Below, piece by piece: positions 12,899 to 25,374 of a DNA stretch of 64,000 nt. The position numbers and the translations under genes are program-made. Source of the DNA: Scatophagus argus (lineage: Eukaryota; Chordata; Actinopteri; Scatophagidae); assembly GCF_020382885.2 (NCBI RefSeq), contig NC_058506.1, positions 7,068,001 to 7,132,000 on the forward strand, read 5' to 3'. Each line of letters begins with the position of its first letter. The first letter of the stretch is position 1. The notes below the pieces were generated by a model. The model was not told the DNA's origin. It worked only from the letters and a program-made list of their open reading frames with translations, and searched no databases.

Positions 12899-13689
12899 TA
12901 TTGCTGTAATGATGAACTTGGGGAGGAAGGAGGGAGGCGCAAAGGGACTATTTCTCCAATCCACAGGCAGATGGAGCCTGTGCCACAGTCATCAACAGAC
13001 TCTCTATGTCCTAGACCACACAAAGACAGCAAAGACAGAGGAATCTTCTTCAAACTTAAGAAAGAGTTAAATTTCCATGTCACACAGAATTTTCCCTGTG
13101 TATCCCTGCAAAATGCGCTGATATATTGCTGATCCTTCACCTCAAGTTCAATGGAGAATTCCAAGAACTTAAAGATTTTATATGCGACCTAAGAGAGATT
13201 TTTGTATTGTTTTTTTGTTCCACTAATGATCCACTTCCTTTTTACCATCTCTTTTCAAGTTCATTTGACTCTGTTTTTCATTTCACCACTCAACAGATGT
13301 TGTGTTTCAACAGTGTTTGCAGCTAATGCCAAAAAACAACTTGACTGAGTTGAACTTGAGTGGTTAGGAGAGTGACTGAGTAATACTGTCAGCATGACTG
13401 GGTTGTTTTTCAAATTGCTTAACAGGGCAAGGACAAAATGTTTTGGTTTATGGACAGAAACTTGCAGGGATTTCCTTACAGATTTAACACTGTCTGTTGG
13501 GGTAAAGTACAGTCCCTGTTGGTTTACTAGCTGGGTTAAAGGGCTATTTCCATATATTTCCATAATATTCTAAAATATTTACTGGAATCATATTGTGATA
13601 ATAATGTAGTGACAATAAATTATACCTTCTGTCATCTACCTTTGTTTCATTAACAGAAGGTTGCTCTGAAAAAATACTGTAGGCTGTTA

Positions 13690-13925
13690 TTTTTTATTTT
13701 TAAGTTACTTTATTAATCCCAAGCTGGGAAATTACTTCAAGCACCCAGGGCGCATACTGGGGGTTAGGTGCCTTGCTCAAGGGCACATCAACCGGCTAAT
13801 GGGGGGGGGGGGGGCATTATCACTCCACCACACTAAAATTTTTCCTGCCCGTCCGGTGGGGGAATCGAACCAGCGACCTTCCAATCACAAGCCACTTCTC
13901 CAACCTCTAGGCCACGGCTGCCCCC
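13690..13925 (-). mobile_element. tRNA-derived SINE
   Basis: Read on the minus strand, the element begins GGGGGCAGCCGTGGCCTAG. It has an A-box-like segment (complement of 13900-13915) and a perfect B box, GGTTCGATTCC (complement of 13861-13871), typical of a tRNA-derived pol III promoter. It ends with GGGATTAATAAAGTAACTT and an AT-rich tail. A G-run of about 14 at 13800-13814 interrupts the body. The general type is common in teleosts. Confidence 0.75.
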
Positions 13926-14653
13926 ATGTTTCTACAGTTTAGTGTTAAGTAATTGCCAAAGGTGTCAATAAAATCTGAAGGGTAAAACGTCTCATGACGT
14001 TGAAGTACAGAAGACAAGCTACAGACATGAAGCTGTAAATGTCAGTGAACACAGTTTGTCAAAATCAAGCCACAAGACAGCTTAAAAATTAAGATATTTA
14101 AGAAAAACTTTATTTGTGACTTATTAACAAAACACATTACCAGATTGATGAAATCATAAGAATCACTATTATCACCTTTACAATGATGAAGCAGGTGTAC
14201 AAAAAAAGTTATGAACAGATCTGCACTGTCACAGTCCACTGGTCTGTGCCACTCACTGCCACACCCAGTGACTGAGGAACATTCACTATACACAAGCAGA
14301 GAATACATCAACTTTTTTTTTTTTCACAGTTTTTATGTTTTTTGATTTTTTTTTTCCTTCTTTTTTCTTTTTTTCTCTACTGGGCTGGGGATAGATATGG
14401 AGGGTGAGTAAATGATTTGATTTCACAATAGTGTTGGTTTGTTTGATCATCATTTCAAAGCTTAGCACAACTTTAAGGGTTGAGTTTCTTATCTATGAAA
14501 ATCGTAAGGGTAAAAACAAAAAAAGAGCATTTCATAGCATAACACAATAGCATTATGTATATCTAGAAGATTAAATTCATTTCAACAGGATAAAAAAATG
14601 TGTTTCTTTTAGGTTTTTCCACAAGTTACTGTTCGCAATAGCGTAAATGTATG

Positions 14654-14673
14654 TATGTGTGTGTGTGTGTGTG
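14654..14673. repeat. (GT)n microsatellite
   Basis: Short TG run in GT-rich sequence. Confidence 0.8.
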
Positions 14674-15146
14674 TGGATGAGTGTGGGTCTTTAAATGTGT
14701 GTATTATCTTCGAGAATGTGTATCAGAGGTATATGTATTCTAATACGCATCTCCCAGTGGAAAAACATATCTATGTATATATAGTATCTATATAGTATCT
14801 GTTTCCTTTGCTTATAACATGCAAACAGCCACTTGGTGATCTGACAGCACGGAAGTACACCTGAAGGATGGGACAGGGGAGGAAGGAAACGTGAGCACGG
14901 GAGGGACTGAGCCTGATAGTAGCACCTATGTACCCCTACTATGAATGGTAAGAAGATGGTCTAGAAAAAGGAACACTGATGTGAGATTTTATGACACTTT
15001 TCATCATATTGATGCTGTTCCATTATTTGCGGCTCTTCTCTGCCATGCAAGTCCTGGGTTTTACAATGTAAAATAAAACTGTTCAGTTCACAGTTGGGTC
15101 ACTGTAATTTTTGAAATTTTCACAGCAGTATTATACTGTATGTAAT

Positions 15147-15171
15147 GCCCCCCCCCCCCCCCCCCCCCCCC
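15147..15171. repeat. Poly-C tract
   Basis: About 24 consecutive C on the plus strand. It makes a false poly-Gly frame on the minus strand. Confidence 0.9.
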
Positions 15172-17598
15172 ACCAGTTATCCACCGACCTCTTTGCACTG
15201 CTGCTGAACTGCACTTCACTGAGTTTGTAATGTAAGCAGTGCTGGTCGACCCCAGCGGATCAGCTGGCGCTAACAGGAATACCAAAAGAGGAAAATGCAA
15301 AAGAGGAATGACTTGCCCAGTTAACTCTGCAGTAGTTTCTTTATCTACACAACACACTACAGTGACTGCTATTTTCTGACTTTTCTTTATCCGCTACAAC
15401 ATAATCAATTCACATCTTAAACAAGTTTTTGCCAACATGTCAGATGTCCCTATGATGCAACATGTAGAACCAATGCGAGAGATGACAAAGGTGCCAACAG
15501 GGAGAAGTCACTGGCTGCAGCGCCTATGCTCAGCTGAAGCTGAAACTTAACCTAAAAGATGTGTGTGTGTGTGTGTCTGTGTCTGTGTAATATATGTCCA
15601 TGTGTTTATGTGTATGCATTCTGTGTGTTAATATGCAAATACACAAATGTTATTGTGTTACAACGTCACAGTTCATTTAAGGAGAGTGACTTGAAAGATG
15701 TTGTCCAACCATGTTGATTTGAAGAAACAGGAGTAGAGGGAGGAAACAGGCAGCGGGCAAGCAAATCCTACAAGCACTGAAGCAGTTGAGGCAGTGGTGC
15801 AGGGCTTGAAGAACAACTACTTAACATTCAAAGACAAAAGTAGAGGGATCAGGCTAGAACAGAAATGAAGCAACAAGCAACGTTCCTGCGTCCCAACCAT
15901 ATAATACACTCCCATATCAAGGATGGCACTGGCCTTCAGTCTTAACGTTTCCTTAAAAAGGAATGCAAATTCTTTAAGTATATTTCTGTGTGTTTGCATG
16001 TACTGTGTGTCTGTATGTATGAGAGCAAGATAGAGGGTGTGTGTTTGCTTGTGTGTATGTGTGAGTAAGAGGCAGAGAGAGTCAGTGTTTGTGTACAATA
16101 ATGTGTGTGTCAGACTGGGTGTGCTGATACACAGTGGGATTAAGACCCCATTGACCTGCGCCGTATTCCAGGAGAAGAGACAAGTTCAGGGGCCGGTTGC
16201 ATCAGCTGCACGTAGGTTCCCTAGTTCCGAAGTAGCCACTAAACCCGATTTACGCATTGCTAGAACACAAGCAGTAGCACCACAAGAATCTGTTACGTAA
16301 CCGTAAGTAACAACTAAATAGTTAAGCAAGCAATAAAGCAGGTGCAAATGATACAAAGTCACACAATTGCACTCACTAACAGTAAAGCAGGACTTTTTTC
16401 TTTTTTTTTTCTTTTTTTTGCACACAGCTTTTTTTTTTTCTTTACTATTTTCATTATGTTTTGTAACTTAAAGGATTGGATGGGATTTGGATGTTTACAC
16501 CCATTTTCTACAAATTATACACTATTCTCCAATTGAGTGTTTATGTCTTCCAATGTGTCTTTATTCAGGCAGTCTGGTTCCAGTTCGGTTCCATTCAATA
16601 TTAAAATCAACGTGCTGAGACTTGCTTGATGTAATCCTCCATGTCTGTGTTTAATTTAGGCAACTTTATTGTATAATGTAGTGCAGGTTTTGAATCTGCA
16701 CTACAGCTACATTAGCGTGTGATGAAAATGTAAATCAAAAACAATAAAATACCATCAAATACTGTCCTCATTTTGATGAAAATGTTTCAAATCTCAACTC
16801 ATGTAAAAACAATGGCTGCCTGAGAGGTGCAAAAAATACTTTAGAAGTTCCCCAAACACAATGGTCTCTGATACAAAGTATACAAGATTTGTAGAGAATG
16901 GACTAAAACATGGGAAAAACTCTTGATGTCCTTTAAGAGTCAAATATGAATTGTATTTACCAATCGTATGCCAATCTGTTCAGCTACAAATTCATGTTGT
17001 TTGTACCCATCAGCAAGATACTCATTTGCTATTCATCTGATAATTTTATGATGAGCTACACCTTTATAATTACCTCCTTACTACCCATGGCATAATCAAA
17101 TTCATTAACTTGCTAATTGCAAATTAACTAGCAGTTGTGGAGCCACTACTTTATACCCTAACCTGGGAACAAACTTGCGCATAGTTGGTGCAATCCAGTC
17201 CAGGTCCTCAGCCTCTGCAATGTGCTATATGTTACACTGAAACAGAGCTATTTATTATTATTTATTTATTATGTGTGTGGTCCGGCTTGTCTTGGCCACC
17301 TCATTTTCTTACAGGTGCTAATCTCATGGTACATATATTGTAAGTTGTTACTTTTTCATTTTTCTTTCTTTTTTTTTTTTTTACAAAAGACCACATTTTC
17401 TGAATTTATACAAGGCCTCCATAATACTGAAGACAAAAGCCTCTGTTTCATTTATTTAGTTTGGTTTCTACTTCACCTCTAACCAGGTGAGCGAAAAAGG
17501 AAAAGGGCTGCATAAAGACAGAGATGCCAACACAGGCAGCCTCAGCTGACAATGGTCAGATACAAATAGTACACCCTTTGGTGCAAAGTATTTTTGTC

Positions 17599-17604
17599 TT
17601 TATT
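17599..17604 (-). terminator. Candidate polyadenylation signal of the alpha cluster
   Basis: AATAAA on the minus strand, about 360 nt past the alpha stop codon at 17960. An ATTAAA is at 17650-17655. Mammalian alpha 3' UTRs are longer, so the main site may be further left. Confidence 0.35.
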
Positions 17605-17959
17605 TTACAAACTGGGAGGAGGGGCGGGGTCCAATAAAATCCTTTCTGTTTTAATTTGGTCCAGCCTTTAGATGAAGTCACATTTGTTTACCATAAACCT
17701 TAGACTTTCATTGGCCAAAGTTATGGGCCAAATGAGCCAAGGAAGAGAGAGAAACGTTTGTTTAGCAAGTTCACGTGGTCTGAGGAGCCAGTCCAGGTCT
17801 AATGAGGGTTTGGCTACTGTACATTGTCTATGCAAATATGGTGCAAGGAGGCTCCCTTGGTTCTACAATATGCATTTGCCTTTCTTTTTTTGTTGTTCTG
17901 GCTCTCTGATTGTGATGTTAGTTTGTTGGTAGCTCTGTTTTCAAGTCACCCCTTCTCCT

Positions 17960-18273
17960 CTATTCATCTCCCCCGTCATCCTTTCCTTTCTCCTTCTTGT
18001 CCTTCTTGTCTTTCTTCTTCTTTTTCTTCTTCTTGGCCTCCTCCTTCTTGCCAAAGCTTATGAAGTCGCCTTTGTCATCCACAGGGCCGGGGTCATGGCG
18101 GATAGAAATGATGGCTGGGGATCCAGGGATGATGAAGGCTTCAGGAGGAATCTCTCCGGGCTTCAGGGGCTGAGGAGGGCAGTAGCCTTGTGCGGCGCCG
18201 TATCTGAAGTGCCAGCTGTTGCTGTTGACTCCAGCGCCCACTGGAGGTGATAGCTCTCCACCACCCTCTCCGT
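17960..18273 (-). CDS. pcdha: Protocadherin-alpha constant exon 3 (C-terminal end)
   Basis: Last coding exon shared by all alpha-type transcripts. The acceptor (TGCCTGTGTAG|AC) puts the first base at 18273, and two bases complete a split Asp codon from constant exon 2. It encodes [48 protein letters not shown] and then a run of eight Lys and an acidic/basic end, stopping at TAG (17962-17960). The match to the mammalian alpha constant domain is close and unambiguous. FISFGK fits the WIRS consensus (hydrophobic-x-Ser/Thr-Phe-x-x) for WAVE-complex binding. The constant tail is cytoplasmic; in mammals it links these adhesion proteins to actin and to FAK/PYK2 signalling. The 7-kb intron before it is unusually long compared with the second constant region at 57 kb. 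Confidence 0.97.
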
Positions 18274-18419
18274 CTACACAGGCATGATGGGAAAAAAAAA
18301 AAAAAAAGAAATCATGTACAATACAGTTACTTATTACCTTTATTTGATCATCATGGTAACCATACTGCTTTGTTAAAAAATAGTAGAAACAGGGTTATTT
18401 GCTTTATTGACAAGAAGTA

Positions 18420-18480
18420 GGGGGGCACGGTGGTGCAGTGGTTAGCATTGTCGCCTCACAGCAAGAGGGTTCCAGGTCCT
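18420..18480 (+). mobile_element. L2-like retrotransposon/SINE fragment (left end)
   Basis: GGCACGGTGGTGCAGTGGTT and CAAGAGGGTTCCAGG match the reverse complement of the right end of the longer copy at 27019-27408. Only about 60 nt remain. Confidence 0.65.
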
Positions 18481-18769
18481 ATGTTATAACTTGTTTGATT
18501 TATACTAAAACCATAGTGTACAAGCATTAATTTCCCATTTCACTACCTCTTAGCTAAGGAGCAGTTGCCTTGCAGAGATTCCGTTAAACGTACTGCTCCC
18601 AGCCAGTAAATATATACATAACCTGATCTAAAATGGCTAATTTTAATGTTTACATGTTTTAAAAAAAAATCCAAATTAAACAAATGTAACATGCTAGTTA
18701 GTGAGCTGTATGAAGGCATTATTAGGCAGATTTCTTATCATCAGTACCTTTGTTACCTTAGTCCATTCT

Positions 18770-19062
18770 AGGGCTGCCACTAATAATTATTTTTATTATT
18801 GATTAATCTGAATATTTTTTTAAAAAAATGTATTAATTAATCGTTAAATCTATAAAATGACTGGAAAAACAAAAACTCGCATTACAATTTCCCAGAGCCT
18901 AAAGTGATGTCAGATTGGTTCTTTTGTCCAAGCAACAGTCCAAAACCCAAAGACTTTTCATTACAGTCCTAAATGAAAAAGAAATGACCAGAAAATGTCT
19001 GACATTTTTTGCAGCTACTTATATTTCTATCACTTATCCATTAATTGACTAATCATGGCACC
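18770..19062. mobile_element. MITE-like non-autonomous DNA element
   Basis: Starts AGGGCTGCCACTAATAATTA and ends near TTAATTGACTAATCATGGCA. Inside are CAACAGTCCAAAACCCAAAG and a TTGATTAATC-like repeated motif. This is a widely dispersed fish repeat that starts AGGGCTGCAACTAA. No coding capacity. Confidence 0.6.
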
Positions 19063-22000
19063 TTGTCTCTTCCGATCTGGACTTCACAGGGGAATCCTCT
19101 CTTCAATAACTGCTCGCACTGTTTGTCCTGCATTGTTCCTCACTAAGATTTTATTATTTGGTTCCCTTGATTTTCATAAAATCAGACATATCAGGAATAA
19201 TCAAAATCGAACAAACGCAGGCAGAGTAATAGCCTGAGATTGGAGCAATAGCCACAGGGAGTGGACATTTTCAGACTCCTGAGACCACAGGAGACAACAC
19301 CGGAGGGGACTAGCCTTTGGACCACAGGGACGTTTAACTTGGCAATGTGATTGTATTTGTATTTGGATGATGGCAGCAGATTAATACTGCTCTCATAGGA
19401 GGCCAGGGAGAGGGATTGAACCTTTAAGCATGGACACGGCAGAGAAAGGCACCCAGATAGCAAGTGGGGAAAAAAAAGATACAGACAAAAATTAAAAATA
19501 CTTATGTCAAGTGAAAATGAGACATAGCTATTGAGGTTAAAAGGTTAAAGATGTCGAAAGGAAAAGAAAAGATGGCGTTAAATGAGATAAGGAGAGAGAG
19601 TGAACGAAAGAGAGAGGAAGGGAGAGAGACAGTGAAAAAGATGGGGGTGGGAGGGTTTTGCAGACACGGTGCTCTCAGGCCCACACCAGTTCCCTCTGCA
19701 CTGACCTACTTTCAGTCTGGATTTTATTTAGATCAAACACAGGCCCTTGCAAAAAGATTCTGTTTGATTTTTCTTTGTAGGCTATTTATGACATTGCTGG
19801 AGCGCTGAATTGGTCTCTACCAGTGTTCCATTGGGAAATACACTATTTTGAAAACACACACTGTCCATACACACAGTGTCCCACTGCGTCCCTACAATAA
19901 GCTCATACAATGTGAGAATAAATTACACTTACAGAATATAAGAAAGAGCAGATGCTATGGACAATATCACTGTTCAATAGCTCTGCATTGCTTCCCCATT
20001 CACTGCTGCAAACAGCATACAAAGACTACTGGACACCCTTCACAGACAGCTATTATATATAATGGAGTCATGACTCACTAAAAATGTATCATGTATTAAC
20101 TTATACAAATATGATGCTGTAAAAGACAGAAAGTGTATTAGGAGAGGTCAGTTATTGTGGCTTCTGGTAACATAGCAGCAACATACCATTGTGACAGGAA
20201 CACAGGCACACATAAATAATTTGTTTTCTCATTGCGAAAAATAGAAGTATTCATTTTTAAGTTACATTAAATAATTAGCATGTCAACGACCAAGATAAAT
20301 AAAAAATGTAAAGCCATGACTGTTGAGGAAATTTAAGATTTTAACTTAACTTATTTTTTTAGATGTTTTTGTCTGTTGTTACATAATTTTACATGTCCGT
20401 TCAGAGAAAAATTAATTGCAGCTAATTAACCAATGTAATTTAGCCTGCTTAATGATTAGTCAGTGTCAGGTGTTATCATCTTATCTGACGATTAGTGAAG
20501 TTAATGCAGTAATGCTTGTCTGTTTCTGAGGATTATGACATTTGATGGGATGGTCTGTCTGTTTGTATTTAATCTGGGTATCAAACCCAGGAGGAGGATC
20601 TGGTATTTTATATCAGTCCCATTCACTGGCTCTCAATGATTAGGCAAGGAAGATTGCTGCTCATGTGGAGGAGGACAACCATGCTTAAAATAAACTGAAA
20701 AGACAGCCGGTGAGTTAAAGGAGATGTGCACAATACTGTGAGGCAGAATGTGGATAAGCTTACTGAGCAAGGAGTGCAGTGAATTGCACTGCTGTACAGA
20801 GTGCACCTCCATTTTATATAACAGACACACCACTTCCTGTTACCAAATGCTGCCATGTTCAGGATGGTGATTTGAGGCTTGGTGAGAGGAGTTTGGGATT
20901 GCCTTTTTAGACAGTTGGAAATAAGTATCCATCTGATGTGAAAGTGCATTTGAAACCTCATCCAGGGAAGCCTGAAATATACCTTTAGGGAATCTAAGGT
21001 TTTTATTTTTCCTTTGGGGGCATGAATGTGTTCAGCAAATTCCATGGCACTCTGCCTGTGAGATTATAGAAGATATTGTGTACAATGTTTACATGTTGGA
21101 GAAGAAATGTCAGTCAATTCATCATCTGGGAAGTGTTAATGTGCTCACAGTAAATTACAGCTGATGAAGCCTGAAAATGGTTGAAAAGGTTGAGTGGAAG
21201 AATTCACCGAAGCCTTAGGATTAATCCTCTACAAATCAATATTAATATATTCTTTTATATAAGAGAGATTTCTTGATCGGATCAGAGAGTGTTCAATCGA
21301 TATGTTAAACTATGTACAGGTGAGTAGGACAATTTATCATGGTAGAATAAACAAGACTTCAGGTTACATTAAGCTTACTAAACGAGGAAGAAATGTAGGG
21401 AAGCAAACTGCAGTATAATTCCTATGTTTCTGTAGTAAATTAACCACCATCATAACAGTACAGTTGTTGGCTTATGCACACCTGATGAGTTGAGAGCATT
21501 TTATATCCCTAGGCATGACCAGCTGTGCTAAAATGTCAAATGGCTGCGTAGCGTCTAATCAAGTGAATATTGTCCCAGCGTCTCGGGACATTCTAGGGCT
21601 CTGTCCATTGGCTGTGACAAATCCAAACCTCTGACATTATTAATTAGAATCCTGGCCCAGGTATTAATCTGAGATCATGTTCATGTGTGTGTGTGTGCGT
21701 GTGCGTGTGCATGTGAAAAATTCCTTCACAATGAGTGGGTCATGCAACCATTCAGGGGAGTTTGTGCAACTATGCAGAGTTTTGCTGCTTGTGTTACTGT
21801 TTTTCTACCATGGAGGGTTATTTGTAACTCTGCCATTGCTTCATATTAGCCTACATTTCACAGCAATCGCGCATCTGAGACGGATTATCGTGTAACTGCT
21901 GGTAAGCAGGTCAGTGCAGCTCCTTATGAGGAGGTTGCCATGACACCTGGAGCAGATATGTGGGTGTTTAAAGCCTCATTTCGTGTAACCTGATGTCCTA

Positions 22001-25000
22001 CATTTAAATTAGGCTATGTTATTTCCTGTCTAGTCCAGGATACGGTTCCATCTAAAATGAATCCCTCTGGTGGTTTGAGGCACATGCACAAATCTGACAG
22101 CCCTGTAGTGCTTTTGTAAATCCATGCAATGCATCACATGTATTCTGCATGAGGCACATCAACCAAAACCAGTCTTTCCTACATTATTTCCCCCCAATTA
22201 CTGCCTGCCCTCTTTTCTCTCTAAATACCTGCCCTTGTCGAGTCCCCTTCTTTTCCTCTCCCTACTCTGTCTCTAAATCTTCCATTCAGAGATGTGACTG
22301 GTTGCCATGGAAACTACATTCGCCCACTCCCCGCTGATGGAGGGTGCGGCCGCTGCAGCAATCGCTCAGTTAGACAGTGTTGCCAGGCAACAGGTCACAT
22401 GGCGTTCCCTAGCAACAACACTACTGCAGGAACCTGCCAATCCTCTTAACCTTTCTCTTTCTCCATCCCCCCACGCCTCGCTTTCTTCCTTCAGCCCTCT
22501 GTAGGTCTCCTCTGCTCTTCCTCTCCAAAACTGCCTTAAGCCCTCTGAACCCCAAAACCTGCTGGCAAGTTTGAAAGGCACAGTTTCTTAAAAAAATTGC
22601 CAAACAAACAAATCAAACATGGCGAATCACTCCAGCAGGAAAAATAACAAAATTTAAGCTTAAATAAATGTCTCATTAAAAATGTTGTAATTTTGTGAAA
22701 GACATTAAACTCTGCGTTCCTCAACACAACTGGGAAGCACTAAGTGACTAGGGTGAGATCAACAGTCATATGAAAAAAAAAAATCTGTGAAAAGCTGACT
22801 TTACTGCAGGCTGTGTGGGTACAAAGAGCGGAAAGGAGAAGATTCTACTGACAAAGAAATCTAACTTTTTCTTGTATATTGCATAGAAAAATTAGTTCTC
22901 AGAGAATAAATATGTGAGCAAAAATGCCAACAAACTGCTATTTTGCATTCTGGTACTCTCTTATTACTGATAATAGCTTCTCTCCTCCTCTGACTGGAGA
23001 CAAATGTCTCCTCATCAGCACCAGGGGTCACTTACATAAACCCAGTTTTGAGGGTGTCGCATTGAGATACATCTCAGCACCTCAGACAGCTTCATCAAGA
23101 TAACGATTCACTGCAGACATAAAAATGTGTCACAATAAAATGCTCCACCCTGTTTGTGCATAGTAAAGAGGATCAACCTGCAATCCACTTGGTCTAAGGT
23201 TATTTCCTGAAGCGACAGCGCACCACTGATCAGCCTGTAGCACACTGTGCACAGATAATATTTGAGTCTTTACAGGACCAGACACACATTCTTCAATCTG
23301 TTCTAAAAAATATACACATTCTGCAGTAAACTGGCACATTGATGCTGGGAAATGGTACAGCTTATTCTGAACAATTCCCCAGCTCTCTTCTCCTCAGAGA
23401 GAGAAGCTGACAGACAGTAAAACATATTCTGCCACTGACTCGTTGAGTGATTGACTGTGATGCTCCCCTTCACCCTCAGGTCTCTACCTATGTTTTAATT
23501 CCTGGAGCTAGACAGAAAATCAATGAATGAAATCTTGACTGAACAGAGGAGGGAACACAATGTTCCAAGCACCGTTTCGCAATCTTACTTATAAAAGTCT
23601 TCCAGTAAACTGCCAATCTGTTAGTCATTAGCTCTGAGCCTGTGTGTCTGTGAATGATGAACCACTGGTCATTGTTTTGGCCAGTTCTACTTCCACTAAC
23701 GTCGTGTTGCAACACATTTTTAATGTTGCCGCCCACTCAGGACAGCTGATTTCTCGTAAAAAAAACTGTTGCCTTTTTTAGTCTGTGGCTCTCCATTCTG
23801 CCAAATGCTTTTGTGAAAGGATGTATTTGTTTATCTTAAGCTCTGCATAAGGGCCCCAGGGTTTTGGCACCTCAGCTAAGCTCTGAACATCACACTGGAA
23901 TTCCAGATCATGCAGATATTTAAAGGACGATTCTCTCAAGTCCGCAGTATAAAGAAAGATGAATTTAAGTTCGTGAAAACTAACTAAATTCGATGGGATA
24001 AGCACAATTCAAGTCAATGGACAAACTGTAATGTTTGATTATAATGGCAGATTAGAAGTGATGATCTTTGTTTTTAAAAGAAGTGATTCTTCATTAAACT
24101 AAATTAAACTAAAATGCATTTATTCACCACTCGTATTATTTGCTGGGACTCTGTTCTACCAGTGTTATCCTAGATGGGGCTAGATTTAGTTATTTTGGGA
24201 GATACATTTATTGGCCTACATGCTGAGAGGTAAGATAATTCATACCACTCTCACATCTGTACGATTCCCATTACCAAAAGTAGAGAGAACAAGTCAGGAT
24301 GGCTCTGCCCAAAGGTTTAAAAAAAAGCCTATGCTATTACTCCTAAAGCTCACTGCTCAACCCAGCCTCTGAGACCGACACAGGCCAGTTGGAACACAGG
24401 GAATACAGTAGCGAGGTGAGTTACAGTCACTCTGACCTGGAGTCTCACTCCAGAGACAACAAGGACACAACGGGTTCAAGAAGGGGAGCATGTTTGCAGC
24501 AAGTTAATTTGTCATATGAGTACGTACATCACAGTCCATGAGTTTTGGGTTTTATGAGCTTGAAATTATTTATTCCCATGTTTTGAACAACGAGACTTAC
24601 GTGATGTTTTACAGTGTTGTAATAAATGCAACAAAATGTTCAGTGTCTGGATGCTGGATGTTCTGACACAGAATCAACAACAGCTTTTGCCGTTAGCACT
24701 GTTATTAACAGGCTAGTGACTTAGAGGCTCATTATTACTGTTTTGTATTTCTCTTGAATGTTGTGTCAACCATGTTAATCATAACATTCTTTCTCGGCAC
24801 AGGAACTCCTATAATTTTCTGTTTCCCCAAACATATATTTTATTTAATATCATAAATGTGCAACGATGACTCGTCGGCTAGAAAAATCTTTAGTCGGGGG
24901 CAGCCCGAGGTTTTATGAGCCCCATTACTGATTCTCTTCACCTGTCAGCAATTAGCTTTATGGGGAGCGAGTGACACAAGCGCAGATGAACATGAATACT

Positions 25001-25288
25001 TGGTGGCTTCCCAGCCATGAGGTTTTTGACAGGCACCTCTAACATACCAGAGGTTCAAATGCCAGGTGCCTGTGGTGGTGGGAGAGAACTTTCATCCCAG
25101 ACCACCCCAAGTTTCAAGTTTCATGTTTAAAAGATAACATTCTATTGCAATTGAAAAACAATTGTTGATAAAAAAAAAAAAAAGATTCATGCCTCACAAT
25201 GTACAAATGGTAAATGGCTTTTACAAATATCAAGTTTTCTGTCACCGTTTTTCTTTCACCCTAACCTGACTGCTAGACTTGTACTCAC

Positions 25289-25374
25289 CTGCTGCGCTGG
25301 ACACCGTGGGCCAGTTCTGGACCAGCATGCCCTGTGCTCCCTGCATCACAGAGGATTCCTCCATGTGGACAGAA
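25289..25374 (-). CDS. pcdha: Protocadherin-alpha constant exon 2
   Basis: An 86-nt exon, too short for ORF finders. The acceptor CTGCCATCCAG precedes 25374, and the donor GCAG|GTGAGT follows 25289. After the split Ser codon from constant exon 1 it reads SVHMEESSVMQGAQGM and then LVQNWPTVSSAA, ending one base into a codon (phase 1). The mammalian counterpart reads SSVHLEE...WPTVSSA, so both the identity and the exact splice phases are clear. It encodes the middle of the shared cytoplasmic tail. Confidence 0.96.

Larger units (their letters stand above)
4408..17959. other. 13.5 kb between the alpha constant region and the INSYN2-like exon
   Basis: This holds the 3' UTR of the alpha cluster next to 17960, then intergenic or upstream-intron sequence of the INSYN2-like gene. 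No coding exon is supported and no gamma-type protocadherin exon is seen. It contains microsatellites (4952-4980, 6067-6117, 14654-14673), mononucleotide runs, a tRNA-derived SINE, two other dispersed repeats and a CTCF-like motif at 12885. In mammals the alpha enhancer HS5-1 lies downstream of the alpha constant exons, so an equivalent could be here, but sequence alone does not show it. Confidence 0.6.
18274..25288. other. Alpha constant intron 2 (7 kb), no gene
   Basis: Intron between alpha constant exons 2 and 3. It holds a 5' fragment of an L2-like repeat (18420-18480) and a MITE-like element (18770-19062). The rest is AT-rich with short simple repeats. In mammals the HS7 enhancer lies in the equivalent intron. 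I see no motif that marks it here. Confidence 0.75.

Noticed and set aside
13861..13915. Functional tRNA gene
   Set aside because: A and B boxes are present, but the context is a SINE with a tail and the sequence does not fold into a full tRNA.
15088..15357. Frame with a poly-Gly run
   Set aside because: Created by the poly-C tract at 15147-15171.
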